Source of the DNA: Oleiagrimonas sp. C23AA
GTDB taxonomy: Bacteria; Pseudomonadota; Gammaproteobacteria; Xanthomonadales; Rhodanobacteraceae
NCBI RefSeq assembly: GCF_011759385.1
Contig: NZ_JAARLY010000009.1
Coordinates: 119,375 to 183,374 of the forward strand
DNA: 64,000 nt
Direction of reading: 5' to 3'
Positions 9,010 to 17,243 of this stretch are shown here, piece after piece. The notes beneath the pieces are model-generated. The model had not been told where the DNA came from and ran no database searches. It saw only the letters and a list, made by a program, of their open reading frames with translations. Positions within the stretch are counted from its first letter, which is position 1. Each line of letters starts with the position of its first letter. A program made the position numbers and the translations under genes.

Positions 9010-10662
9010 ATGAATACTCACCCAGCCCTTCCCCGCCTGGCACGCATCGGTGCGGCCAGCGCCATCGCCCTGCTTGGCAGCGTCGCGCTCGCCAACGCCG
9101 CCACGGCCAAGGCTCCACCCACCGGTCCGCGCCTCGAGATCAGCTTCCCGGCCAGCGCGCATGCCAAGCCGATTACCGGACGCGTGTACGTGGCCATCAG
9201 CCGCAGCAACGCCAAGCCGCCCATCGAGCAGACCGACCCGACGGGCGTGCCACTGTTCGGCCACGATGTGAAGGCGCTCAAGCCCGGCACCCAGGTGGCG
9301 ATCACCCATGCCGATTTCGGCACGCCCGTGCATCAGCTTTCCAAGTTGCCGGCCGGCGACTACTGGATGCAGCCATTCGTCAACATCTACACCCGGTTCA
9401 AGCGCGCCGACGGTCACACCGTGTGGCTGCACATGGACCATTGGGAAGGCCAGGACTGGAAGCGCTCGCCGGGCAACCTCTACGGCACGCCGGTGAAGGT
9501 GCATTACGACCCCAACGCCAGCACGCCGATCAAGCTGGTCGCCGATCATGTGATCGGCCCGATCAAGCTGCCGGCCGACACCCGCTACGTGAAGCGTTTT
9601 CGCATCAAGAGCGCCATGCTCAGCCACTGGTGGGGCCACCCGATCTATTTCGGCGCGACCGTCCTGCTGCCGCGTGGTTACGCCAGCCACCCCCATGTGC
9701 GCTACCCGGTGATCTACGACGAAGGCCACTTCTCGCTGCACGCGCCGATGGGCTTTGACCGCAAGGGCTCGGCGTTCCGCAAGTACTGGCTGGCCGACGG
9801 CACGCCGCGCTACATCGTGGTCACACTGCAACATCCCTCGCCGTATTACGACGACTCCTACGCGGTGAACTCGGCCAACGATGGCCCCTGGGGCGACGCC
9901 ATCCAGCAAGAGCTGCTGCCGGCCATCGACCAGCGCTTTCGCACCATCAATCAGCCTTGGGCGCGCATCCTCACCGGCGGCTCGACGGGTGGCTGGATTT
10001 CCGTGGCGCTGCAGGTGTTCCACCCCGATTACTACGGCGGCAGCTTTGCCTCGTGTCCAGACTCGCTGGATTTTCGCTACCACCAGATCGTCAACATCTA
10101 CGCGGACAAGAACGCCTATTACAAGCAGCACGGCTGGGTACGCGTCGAGCGTCCGGACACGCGCAAGCCGGATGGCAACATCACTTCGATGATGAAAGAC
10201 GAGAACTGGTACGAGCTGGCGGTGGGTGACCACTCGCGCTCGGGCGGCCAGTGGGATATCTGGGAAGCCACGTTCGGACCCGTTGGCGCCGATGGCTACC
10301 CGCAGCGCATCTGGAACAAGCGCACCGGTGTCATCAATCACCAGGTGGCCGCCTACTGGAAGCAGCACTACGACCTGCGCCATATCCTTCAGACGCAGTG
10401 GTCCACGCTGGGGCCGAAGGTGACCGACAAGCTGCACATCTATGTGGGCGATGCCGACACTTACTACCTCAATATGGGCGTGCGCATGATGGATGGCTTC
10501 CTGAAAACGGCGAAAAGCCCGAGCTTCCATGGCTCGGTGACCTACCAGCCGATGGCGCCGCATTGCTGGGGCCCTCGCGGTGATGCGCTGATCCACACCA
10601 TCACCCAGTACGTCGACAGCCACGCGCCGCCAGATGCCAACCTCAAGGATTGGCGCTACTGA
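9010..10662 (+). CDS. Secreted alpha/beta-hydrolase-fold esterase
   Basis: The 550-aa protein has a signal peptide (basic start, hydrophobic core, ALANAATAKA). An N-terminal beta domain (about 35-200) is followed by a putative-esterase alpha/beta hydrolase domain. The nucleophile elbow is GGSTGG (near residue 322), a candidate acid is Asp in YVGDADTYYLNMG, and the catalytic His lies in MAPHCWGPRG. The arrangement resembles the enterochelin/feruloyl esterase clan. The target may be an ester on plant or microbial polysaccharide, suggested by the GH43-type gene 87 bp downstream on the same strand. ATG 9010 starts the signal peptide. Confidence 0.75.
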   Translation: MNTHPALPRLARIGAASAIALLGSVALANAATAKAPPTGPRLEISFPASAHAKPITGRVYVAISRSNAKPPIEQTDPTGVPLFGHDVKALKPGTQVAITHADFGTPVHQLSKLPAGDYWMQPFVNIYTRFKRADGHTVWLHMDHWEGQDWKRSPGNLYGTPVKVHYDPNASTPIKLVADHVIGPIKLPADTRYVKRFRIKSAMLSHWWGHPIYFGATVLLPRGYASHPHVRYPVIYDEGHFSLHAPMGFDRKGSAFRKYWLADGTPRYIVVTLQHPSPYYDDSYAVNSANDGPWGDAIQQELLPAIDQRFRTINQPWARILTGGSTGGWISVALQVFHPDYYGGSFASCPDSLDFRYHQIVNIYADKNAYYKQHGWVRVERPDTRKPDGNITSMMKDENWYELAVGDHSRSGGQWDIWEATFGPVGADGYPQRIWNKRTGVINHQVAAYWKQHYDLRHILQTQWSTLGPKVTDKLHIYVGDADTYYLNMGVRMMDGFLKTAKSPSFHGSVTYQPMAPHCWGPRGDALIHTITQYVDSHAPPDANLKDWRY

Positions 10663-10749
10663 TACATCGAAAGCGCGCGTTGGGGTGCTTGCCGCCGCAA
10701 CGCGCTTGCGCCATGGTGATGGGCTGTTTTACGACATGCCGTGCCCATC

Positions 10750-12612
10750 ATGCCCCACCGTCCGCTTATCCTGGCGCTTGGCGCCCTGCTCGCCGGCAGC
10801 CTGACCGCTGCCCACGCTGTCGATCACCCAGCCGCACCCGCGCCAGGCACGGTGCGTGGTCACACCTGGGCCAACCCGATCGACATCGACTACCGCTACA
10901 ACTACGAGCAGATGAACAAGGGCATCTCCTATCGCACCGGCGCCGACCCGGCCGTGGTGCGATACAAGGGCGCCTATTACCTGTTCCAGACCCTGGCCGA
11001 CGGCTATTGGCGCTCTACCGACCTGGTGCACTGGCAGTTCGTCAAACCCGATCGCTGGCCGTTTGACGGTGCCGTGGCGCCGGCCACCCTGGTGGCCGAT
11101 GGCAAGCTGTTCCTGATGGAGTCGGCGTTCGAATCGCGACCGCTGCTGTATTCGACCGATCCGGCGCACGGCAAGTGGAAGTTCTGGACGCGCCTGCTGC
11201 CGCCGGTGCCGGGCGCGGTGTCGCCGGCCAACGAGTACAAGATCAAGCCCGGCCAGTTGCCGCCGGGGCCGTGGGATCCAGGCCTGTTCCAGGATGATGA
11301 CGGCAAGGTCTACGTCTACTGGGACTCGTCCAACATCCACCCGCTGTATGGGGCCAGCATGGACTTTGCCTTTGACAAGGCCAGTCAAGGCGAAGGCAAG
11401 CGCCTGCACTTCACCAGCAAACCCAAGGCCTTGCTGCGCGCCCATCCCAGGCAGCACGGCTGGGAGCGCTTCGGCCGCAATCACTCCAACACCGCCATCG
11501 CGCCCTATATCGAGGGCTCGTGGATGAACAAGCACGACGGCACCTACTACCTGCAGTACGCCGGACCGGGCACCGAATACAACGTCTACGCCACGGGCGT
11601 CTATACCTCCAAACATCCGCTGGGGCCGTTCCACTATGCGCCCTACAACCCGATTGGCTACAAGCCCGGTGGCTTCATGCAGGGCGCCGGTCACGGCTCC
11701 ACCTTCACCGATGCCCACGGCAATGTGTGGAACACCGGCACCAGCTGGATTGGATTGAACTGGACCTTCGAGCGGCGCATCGACATGTTCCCGGCCGGCT
11801 TTCACAAGGACGGGCAGATGTGGGTGGATACGCGCTTCGGCGATTTTCCGCACACCATGCCCGATCACAAGCTCAAGCCCGGGGAGAGTACCTTCACCGG
11901 CTGGATGCTGCTGTCGTACAAGAAGCACGCCAGCGCCTCCTCGCACATGGGCGGCCATACGCCGGCCGATGCCACCGACGAAAACCCACGCACCTTCTGG
12001 CTGGCCAAGAACAACCACGCCGGGCAAACGCTGACCGTCGACATGGGCGGCCCGCGCACGGTGCGTGCGGTGCAGGTCAATTACGCCGACTACAAGTCCG
12101 GCCGCTATGGCGATGCGCCGGACATCGTCACCCAGTTCAAACTGGAAGGCTCCAGCGACGGCAAGCACTGGCACATGCTGGCCGATCTTTCGCACTCACG
12201 GCGCGATCACGCCGACGCCTATGTGGAGCTGGCCAAACCGGCGCACGTGCGCTACATGCGTTACGTGCATGTGCACGTCGGCGCCAAGACACTGGCCATC
12301 GCCGATCTTCGTATCTTCGGCCACAAGGCCGGCACCGACCCGAGCGCACCGGTGCTGGTCGGCGCCAAGCGCCTGGCTGATACGCGTGATGCGCGCATCA
12401 GCTGGAAACCGGTACCGGGGGCGGTGGGTTACAACGTGCGCTGGGGCCTGGCCAAGGATCGCCTGCATGAAACCTGGCAGCGCTGGGCCGACAAGCCGAC
12501 CCAGCTGACCTTGAGCTCGCTCAACAAGGGCGTGCGTTACGTGGTGGCCGTGGAAGCGTTCAACGAGCACGGTGTCTCCAAGCTGTCCAAGGTGATGGTG
12601 CTCAAGCCCTGA
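10750..12612 (+). CDS. Secreted GH43-type glycosidase with F5/8-C and FnIII-like domains
   Basis: This 620-aa exported protein (signal ending AAHAVDH) starts with a five-bladed beta-propeller. The three GH43 acids are visible: Asp in GADPAVVRYKG (base), Asp in GPWDPGLFQDDDGK (pKa modulator) and Glu in APYIEGSWMNKH (acid). Residues about 400-530 look like a discoidin/F5-8-C carbohydrate-binding domain (FWLAKNNHAGQTLTVDMGGPRT cut into its strands, VELAKPAHVRYMR). The last about 85 residues resemble fibronectin III (ISWKPVPGAVGYNVRWG). GH43 enzymes act on arabinan or xylan; the exact linkage is unknown. GTG at 10741 is an alternative start. Confidence 0.82.
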   Translation: MPHRPLILALGALLAGSLTAAHAVDHPAAPAPGTVRGHTWANPIDIDYRYNYEQMNKGISYRTGADPAVVRYKGAYYLFQTLADGYWRSTDLVHWQFVKPDRWPFDGAVAPATLVADGKLFLMESAFESRPLLYSTDPAHGKWKFWTRLLPPVPGAVSPANEYKIKPGQLPPGPWDPGLFQDDDGKVYVYWDSSNIHPLYGASMDFAFDKASQGEGKRLHFTSKPKALLRAHPRQHGWERFGRNHSNTAIAPYIEGSWMNKHDGTYYLQYAGPGTEYNVYATGVYTSKHPLGPFHYAPYNPIGYKPGGFMQGAGHGSTFTDAHGNVWNTGTSWIGLNWTFERRIDMFPAGFHKDGQMWVDTRFGDFPHTMPDHKLKPGESTFTGWMLLSYKKHASASSHMGGHTPADATDENPRTFWLAKNNHAGQTLTVDMGGPRTVRAVQVNYADYKSGRYGDAPDIVTQFKLEGSSDGKHWHMLADLSHSRRDHADAYVELAKPAHVRYMRYVHVHVGAKTLAIADLRIFGHKAGTDPSAPVLVGAKRLADTRDARISWKPVPGAVGYNVRWGLAKDRLHETWQRWADKPTQLTLSSLNKGVRYVVAVEAFNEHGVSKLSKVMVLKP

Positions 12613-12712
12613 ACCGTTCGCCGCGCGCATCTGACAACGGCGGATGTGCGCGGCGCCGCAAAGCATGGCATCGGCGCTTGCAGGCGTACGGGGGCTGCGC
12701 TTTGATGGTGGC

Positions 12713-13390
12713 ATGATTACCGTCCATCACCTGGAAAACTCGCGCTCGCAGCGCATCCTCTGGCTGCTCGAAGAGCTGGGGCTGCCCTATGAGATCAAGC
12801 GCTACGCGCGTGACCCTGACACCATGCTGGCGCCGGCTTCCTTGAAAAAAATCCATCCGCTGGGCAAGTCACCCATCGTCACCGATGACGACATCACCCT
12901 GGCCGAGTCCGGCGCCATCATCGAGTATCTGCTCGACACCTATGACGCCGAAGGGCAATGGCGTCCGGCCGCCGGCAGCGCGCAGCGGCGCCAGTTCACC
13001 TACTGGCTGCATTACGCCGAAGGCTCGGCGATGCCGCCGCTATTGCTCAGCCTGATCTTCTCGCGCATGCCCAAGGCACCGATGCCAGGCTTGCTGCGCC
13101 CCTTGGTGCGCGCCATCGCCAAGCGCATCCAGGCCGGCTTTGTCACGCCGCAACGGCGCCTGCATCTGGGTTACATGGATGAGCATCTGGCCAGGCAGCC
13201 CTGGTTCGCTGGCGAGGCCATCAGCGCCGCCGATATCCAGATGAGCTTTCCACTGGAAGCGGCCGCTTCGCGCGACGATGACCTCACCGCGCGCTATCCG
13301 CACCTGGCCACTGTGCTCACGCGCATGCACGCGCGCCCGGCCTACCAGCGCGCCCTGGATCGCGGCGGCCCGTACGCCATGGTCGACTGA
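12713..13390 (+). CDS. Glutathione S-transferase
   Basis: The 225-aa cytosolic GST has an N-terminal thioredoxin-like domain: MITVHHLENSRSQRILWLLEELGL, and GSH-contact residues in KSPIVTDDDITLAESGAIIEYL. An all-helical C-terminal domain follows, containing LARQPWFAGEAISAADIQMSFPL. The Ser-Arg-Ser near residue 11 fits the GST subgroup where Ser replaces Tyr. It conjugates glutathione to electrophiles or acts as a peroxidase; the substrate is unknown. ATG 12713 is the natural start. The DUF3247 gene converges with it 15 bp downstream. Confidence 0.9.
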   Translation: MITVHHLENSRSQRILWLLEELGLPYEIKRYARDPDTMLAPASLKKIHPLGKSPIVTDDDITLAESGAIIEYLLDTYDAEGQWRPAAGSAQRRQFTYWLHYAEGSAMPPLLLSLIFSRMPKAPMPGLLRPLVRAIAKRIQAGFVTPQRRLHLGYMDEHLARQPWFAGEAISAADIQMSFPLEAAASRDDDLTARYPHLATVLTRMHARPAYQRALDRGGPYAMVD

Positions 13391-13405
13391 AGCCTATCGC
13401 GCGCG

Positions 13406-13714
13406 TCAGTTGCGCTCGGGCAACCGACGGTTGGCGTCGAGCTTCTCGACGCGATCGATCTGATCCAACCAGACCTTGCGGTTCCAGGTCGGCACCTGCG
13501 GGTCTTCCAGCCGCAACACGGCATTGATGCCCTGCTTGCCATCCGGCCCCTTGAACACTTGCGTGATCGGCCGCTCGACCACGGTGCCGGTGTAGATGGT
13601 GCCGTTTTTTTCGACCACGGTCACCCGCGCATTGGCGGGCAGCTGCCGGGTCAAATCCTCGATGTGTTCGCAGGCGGCCGAGCTCAGTTCGACGTGGTCA
13701 GCATGGCGTCCCAT
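13406..13714 (-). CDS. DUF3247 family Sm-like small protein
   Basis: The 102-aa protein contains ARVTVVEKNGTIYTGTVVERPITQVF and LEDPQVPTWNRKVWLDQIDRVE, a strongly bent beta pattern. I recognise it as the DUF3247 family, known mainly from Xanthomonadales, where a structure was described as Sm-like. No function is established, though RNA binding is conceivable. It converges with the GST gene and stands upstream of nothing on its own strand, so it is likely monocistronic. Confidence 0.7.
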   Translation of the reverse strand: MGRHADHVELSSAACEHIEDLTRQLPANARVTVVEKNGTIYTGTVVERPITQVFKGPDGKQGINAVLRLEDPQVPTWNRKVWLDQIDRVEKLDANRRLPERN

Positions 13715-13890
13715 GGAGTCTCCCTCGCAGATTGGCGTTGGTGTCCTGCAAGGCTAGAGCCGGGCTGCCCAATTTGCGGTGAATCGTTGCCCAAATGCTG
13801 GCTTAACCCGCGCCCGGCCGCCTCACGTTGTGCACACATTCGTGTGCGCAGCATGCGCGCGTTGATTCAAGTTTGTGAAGGTGAACGCAA

Positions 13891-14076
13891 ATGGCTCTGG
13901 TGCAGTCGTACTGTCCTCACTGCGGCGCGTCGATGCGCCCACGCGACGCGCAGTGTGACGTCTGCCTGAAAATTACCCCGCACCGCATCGATCGCTCGCA
14001 GGGTGTGCTGGCCTGCGCGTTCGTGCTGATGCTGGGCGTGGTGGTGGCTGCGTGGCGACTGGGCGTCGGCGCTTGA
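13891..14076 (+). CDS. Tiny zinc-ribbon, single-pass membrane protein
   Basis: The 61-aa protein has CPHCGASMRPRDAQCDVC near the N-terminus, two CxxC knuckles of a zinc ribbon. One transmembrane helix follows (GVLACAFVLMLGVVVAAWRLG). AAGGTG lies before the ATG. The layout suggests a membrane-anchored metal-binding adaptor, but the family is unknown to me. It is not in an obvious operon: 125 bp separate it from the next gene. Confidence 0.6.
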   Translation: MALVQSYCPHCGASMRPRDAQCDVCLKITPHRIDRSQGVLACAFVLMLGVVVAAWRLGVGA

Positions 14077-14201
14077 GTGCGTTAGCGCCCCGGCCATCCA
14101 GCCGGGCTTCATGCAGCTGAACGGGCACGCAAAGCGTTTATGCGCCAATCACATGGCGCCTGCCAATGTCGCTGCGTCGTTCAACACGTAAGGAGCCCAA
14201 C

Positions 14202-14561
14202 ATGAGCCGAGCTGCGAACAATCTCATCCATTTGCCGCGCAAGCGCGACCTGACGGAAACCGCCCATGAGCTGGGAGGCCGTACCGGCGATCTGGCGCTG
14301 CGCGGCCGTCTGGCTGGCCGTCGCGCCGGACGTGGCCTGCGTCGTGGCGCACTGCGCGCGGCCGATTTCGCCGAAGACATGGGCGAGCGCTCCGCCGAGC
14401 AGGCCGTGCGTCTGGGCCGTCAGGCCAAACGCCACCCGGCCGCCACCATCGGTATCGCAGCGGCGGCTATCGGCGCGGTATTCCTGGGTCGCAAGCTGTG
14501 GAAGCAGCGTCAGCAACAGCGCCGCGTGCAGTCGCCGATCATCGACGATATCGACGGCTGA
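14202..14561 (+). CDS. Small basic membrane-anchored protein of unknown function
   Basis: The 119-aa protein is very Arg/Ala/Gly-rich in its first 75 residues (RGRLAGRRAGRGLRRG). One hydrophobic helix follows (PAATIGIAAAAIGAVFLG), then GRKLWKQRQQQRR. The C-terminal helix-plus-basic tail resembles DUF883/ElaB-type proteins, which anchor to the inner membrane and bind ribosomes, but the similarity is only of layout. AAGGAG sits 7 bp before ATG 14202. It converges with the PAS-GGDEF-EAL gene. Confidence 0.6.
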   Translation: MSRAANNLIHLPRKRDLTETAHELGGRTGDLALRGRLAGRRAGRGLRRGALRAADFAEDMGERSAEQAVRLGRQAKRHPAATIGIAAAAIGAVFLGRKLWKQRQQQRRVQSPIIDDIDG

Positions 14562-14583
14562 GCAAGGCCGACTCTGTCGCCAC

Positions 14584-17052
14584 TCATCGTGGTGGCAGAG
14601 ACAGTCCGAAGCGGTCGAGCCGGGACTGCCAGGCGTCGGCCGCTTCGGGCATGCCGAACAGAAACCCCTGCATGCGATGGCAACCAAGCCGCAACAGGTG
14701 GTGTGCCTGTGCCGCGTGCTCGACGCCCTCGGCCACCACGTTTTTACCCAGCGTCTGCGACAGCTGCAGGATGGCAGCGACCAACGCCTGATCGGCAGTG
14801 TCCTCGGCAAGATCACGCACGAACGCACGGTCTATCTTCAATGTGTCGACCGGCAACCCCTTCAGGTAGGCCAAACCGCAGTAGCCGGTGCCGAAATCAT
14901 CCAGTGACAGCTCCACACCCAACGCTCGGATGCGCTTGAGGCGCTCAATCATGTCGGCGTCGCGCTCGATGAGCGTGCGCTCAGTCAACTCCAGTGTAAG
15001 CTGCGCAGCATCCAGGCCGCTCTCGGTCAGCACCTCCTCCAACACGGCGATGAAACGCGGGTGGCGCAGCTGCAGCGGCGAAACGTTCACCGCCATACGC
15101 AGTCGATGCCCCTGCCCGGCCCAGAGCACCGCCTGTCTGCAGGCCTGCTGCAATACCCAGCGCCCGATGTCCAGGATCAATCCACTTTCCTCGGCCACGC
15201 AGATGAAGCGCGCCGGCATCACCAGTTCGTCATCGACCTGCCAGCGCAGCAAGGCCTCGGCGCCAGTAATGCACCGAGCCTCCATGTCGACCAGCGGCTG
15301 GTAGTGCAGCCGTAGCTCATCACGACGCAGGGCGCTGCGCAGCCCGGTCTCGATACGCACTCGCTCACTGGTGCGCGCGTTGAGTTCGGCAGTGAAGAAG
15401 CGATAGGCACCGTGCCCGGCTTGCTTGGCCTCGTACATGGCCGTATCGGCGCTGTGGATCAGCGCATCAGCATGCGCGCCGTTGCCTGGAAACGCGCTGA
15501 TGCCGATACTCAGTGCTACACCCAGGTCACGCACGGTTGCCGGCAACATGGCGTGACAGCGATCGATCAGTGCGCGCGCCAGTTCACCAGCCGATTCCGG
15601 GTGCACCAGGTGAGTCTTTACGATGACAAACTCATCGCCACCGATGCGGGCGACGGTATCTTCCTCGTTCACGCTGTCGCGCAGCAATGTAGCAATCTGC
15701 AGTAGCAGGCGATCACCGGCATCGTGGCCCAGCGAATCGTTGACCTGCTTGAAGCGGTCAACATCGATGAACAACACGGCCAGCATGCCGCGCCGCTCGG
15801 CGGCCTGTGCCACGGCCTGGTCAAGCCGCTCCTTGAGCAGGCTGCGATTGGGCAGATCAGTCAGCGCATCATGCTTGGCCATGTGCGTCATGCGCATGGC
15901 GGTGCGCCGCGCCTCGCTGACATCGTGGAAAACCATCACGCCACCGATGACGCGACCGTAGCGGTCATGAATCGGCGCGGCCGAATCCTCAATGGCCACG
16001 CTGAAACCATCGCGGCGCATCAACGTGGCGCTCTCCTCCAGATCAACGATCACATTGCGCCGGATCGCCTCCCTCAGCGGACTGCTCAGGGGACGCCCCG
16101 TATGCAGATCGACCAGGCACAATACCTCCTCGATATGCCGTCCGATGGCGTGCTCCAGGCTCCAGCCAGTCATGGTCTCGGCCACCGGATTTAGGTAGTT
16201 CACGCAAAGATGGGGATCGACGGTGATGACTGCATCGCCAATCGACTTGAGCGTGACCTCGGCGCGCTCGCGCTCATGGAACAGCGCCTCCTCGTAAGCC
16301 TTGCGCTGAGTAATGTTCTGGATCTGCGAGACGAAATACAGTGGCTCATCGCTGGCGCCTCGCACCAGCGACACGGCCAGAAAGACATGCACCACCCGGC
16401 CGTCGCGATGGAAGTAACGCTTTTCGATTTGATAGCTGCGACGCTTGCCTTCCAGCGTCTCGTAAAGCAACCCCATGTCCTTTTCCAGGTCATCCGGATG
16501 GGTAATGTCCTGAAAGGTGGTGGTCAGCAGCTCGCCCTCCTCGTAACCCAACATCCTGCACAGTGCGGGGTTGACCTGCAGCCAGCCGCCGTCGGTGCTG
16601 ACCAGGGCCATGCCGATGGCGGCGTGCGCGAATGCACCGGAGAAACGTGCTTCGCTCTCGCGCAGGCGCTGCTCCAGCTCATGGCGCGAGGTGATATCAG
16701 TGGCCAGGACAACCACACCCTGCACGCGGCCGTCCGCCGCCACGTCAGGCTGGTACACCAGATGCAGGTAGCGTTGGCGACCTGCCAGCTCCACCAGGCG
16801 CTCGAAGTTGACCGGTTCACCGGCGAGCGCCTGCTCCAGCTGTGGCCGGATACGCTCGTACATGGCCCGCCCAAGCACTTGCTCGACGGTACGCCCATAC
16901 AACGAATCGCGATCCAGGCCCAGCCACTGGCTGTAGCGCTCGTTGCCATAGCGATAACGGTGATCGCTGCCGATATAGGCCAGGATCGCGGGCATGCGTT
17001 CGGCGGTGTAACCAAACCACGCCTCGGGCGTACGCTCGCCTTGGTTGTTCAT
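14584..17052 (-). CDS. PAS-PAS-PAS-GGDEF-EAL cyclic-di-GMP enzyme
   Basis: The 822-aa soluble signalling protein has three PAS domains (about 20-130, 140-255, 265-385), a GGDEF domain (about 395-555) and an EAL domain (about 570-815). GGDEF is intact (RIGGDEF), but the inhibitory I-site RxxD reads NEED, so product inhibition may be absent. The EAL domain keeps GAEALLRW, NVSPLQLRHP, ELTERTLIE, DDFGTGYCGLAYL and LKIDRAFV, so phosphodiesterase activity is expected. There is no transmembrane segment; PAS domains probably sense redox or small ligands in the cytoplasm. The start at 17052 follows AAGGAGAG. Confidence 0.93.
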   Translation of the reverse strand: MNNQGERTPEAWFGYTAERMPAILAYIGSDHRYRYGNERYSQWLGLDRDSLYGRTVEQVLGRAMYERIRPQLEQALAGEPVNFERLVELAGRQRYLHLVYQPDVAADGRVQGVVVLATDITSRHELEQRLRESEARFSGAFAHAAIGMALVSTDGGWLQVNPALCRMLGYEEGELLTTTFQDITHPDDLEKDMGLLYETLEGKRRSYQIEKRYFHRDGRVVHVFLAVSLVRGASDEPLYFVSQIQNITQRKAYEEALFHERERAEVTLKSIGDAVITVDPHLCVNYLNPVAETMTGWSLEHAIGRHIEEVLCLVDLHTGRPLSSPLREAIRRNVIVDLEESATLMRRDGFSVAIEDSAAPIHDRYGRVIGGVMVFHDVSEARRTAMRMTHMAKHDALTDLPNRSLLKERLDQAVAQAAERRGMLAVLFIDVDRFKQVNDSLGHDAGDRLLLQIATLLRDSVNEEDTVARIGGDEFVIVKTHLVHPESAGELARALIDRCHAMLPATVRDLGVALSIGISAFPGNGAHADALIHSADTAMYEAKQAGHGAYRFFTAELNARTSERVRIETGLRSALRRDELRLHYQPLVDMEARCITGAEALLRWQVDDELVMPARFICVAEESGLILDIGRWVLQQACRQAVLWAGQGHRLRMAVNVSPLQLRHPRFIAVLEEVLTESGLDAAQLTLELTERTLIERDADMIERLKRIRALGVELSLDDFGTGYCGLAYLKGLPVDTLKIDRAFVRDLAEDTADQALVAAILQLSQTLGKNVVAEGVEHAAQAHHLLRLGCHRMQGFLFGMPEAADAWQSRLDRFGLSLPPR

Positions 17053-17190
17053 CTGCTCTCCTTCCTGCCGGCGCACCGGGACGACGTACGCACGGCATCG
17101 GTCGAGCATGCCACGACCAAGGCGGCGGGCAAATGGGCGGTTTTCCAACTTTTGACGCCGATCAGGGTCGGCGCCTGAAACACGCGCAAG

Positions 17191-17217
17191 AAAAAGGGGC
17201 CGCGCGGCCCCTTTTTC
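17191..17217 (-). terminator. Intrinsic terminator of aceE
   Basis: A5, GGGGCCGCGCGGCCCC (almost perfectly self-complementary), T5. It is placed 27 bp beyond the aceE stop codon on the minus strand and before the PAS-GGDEF-EAL gene. Confidence 0.9.
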
Positions 17218-17243
17218 TTTTAGCTTGACCCTTTGCGCGGTGC

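Noticed and set aside
7071..9011. A 646-codon minus-strand frame across the MFS and amidinotransferase genes
   Set aside because: It spans two well-supported plus-strand genes and their gap; the composition is atypical.
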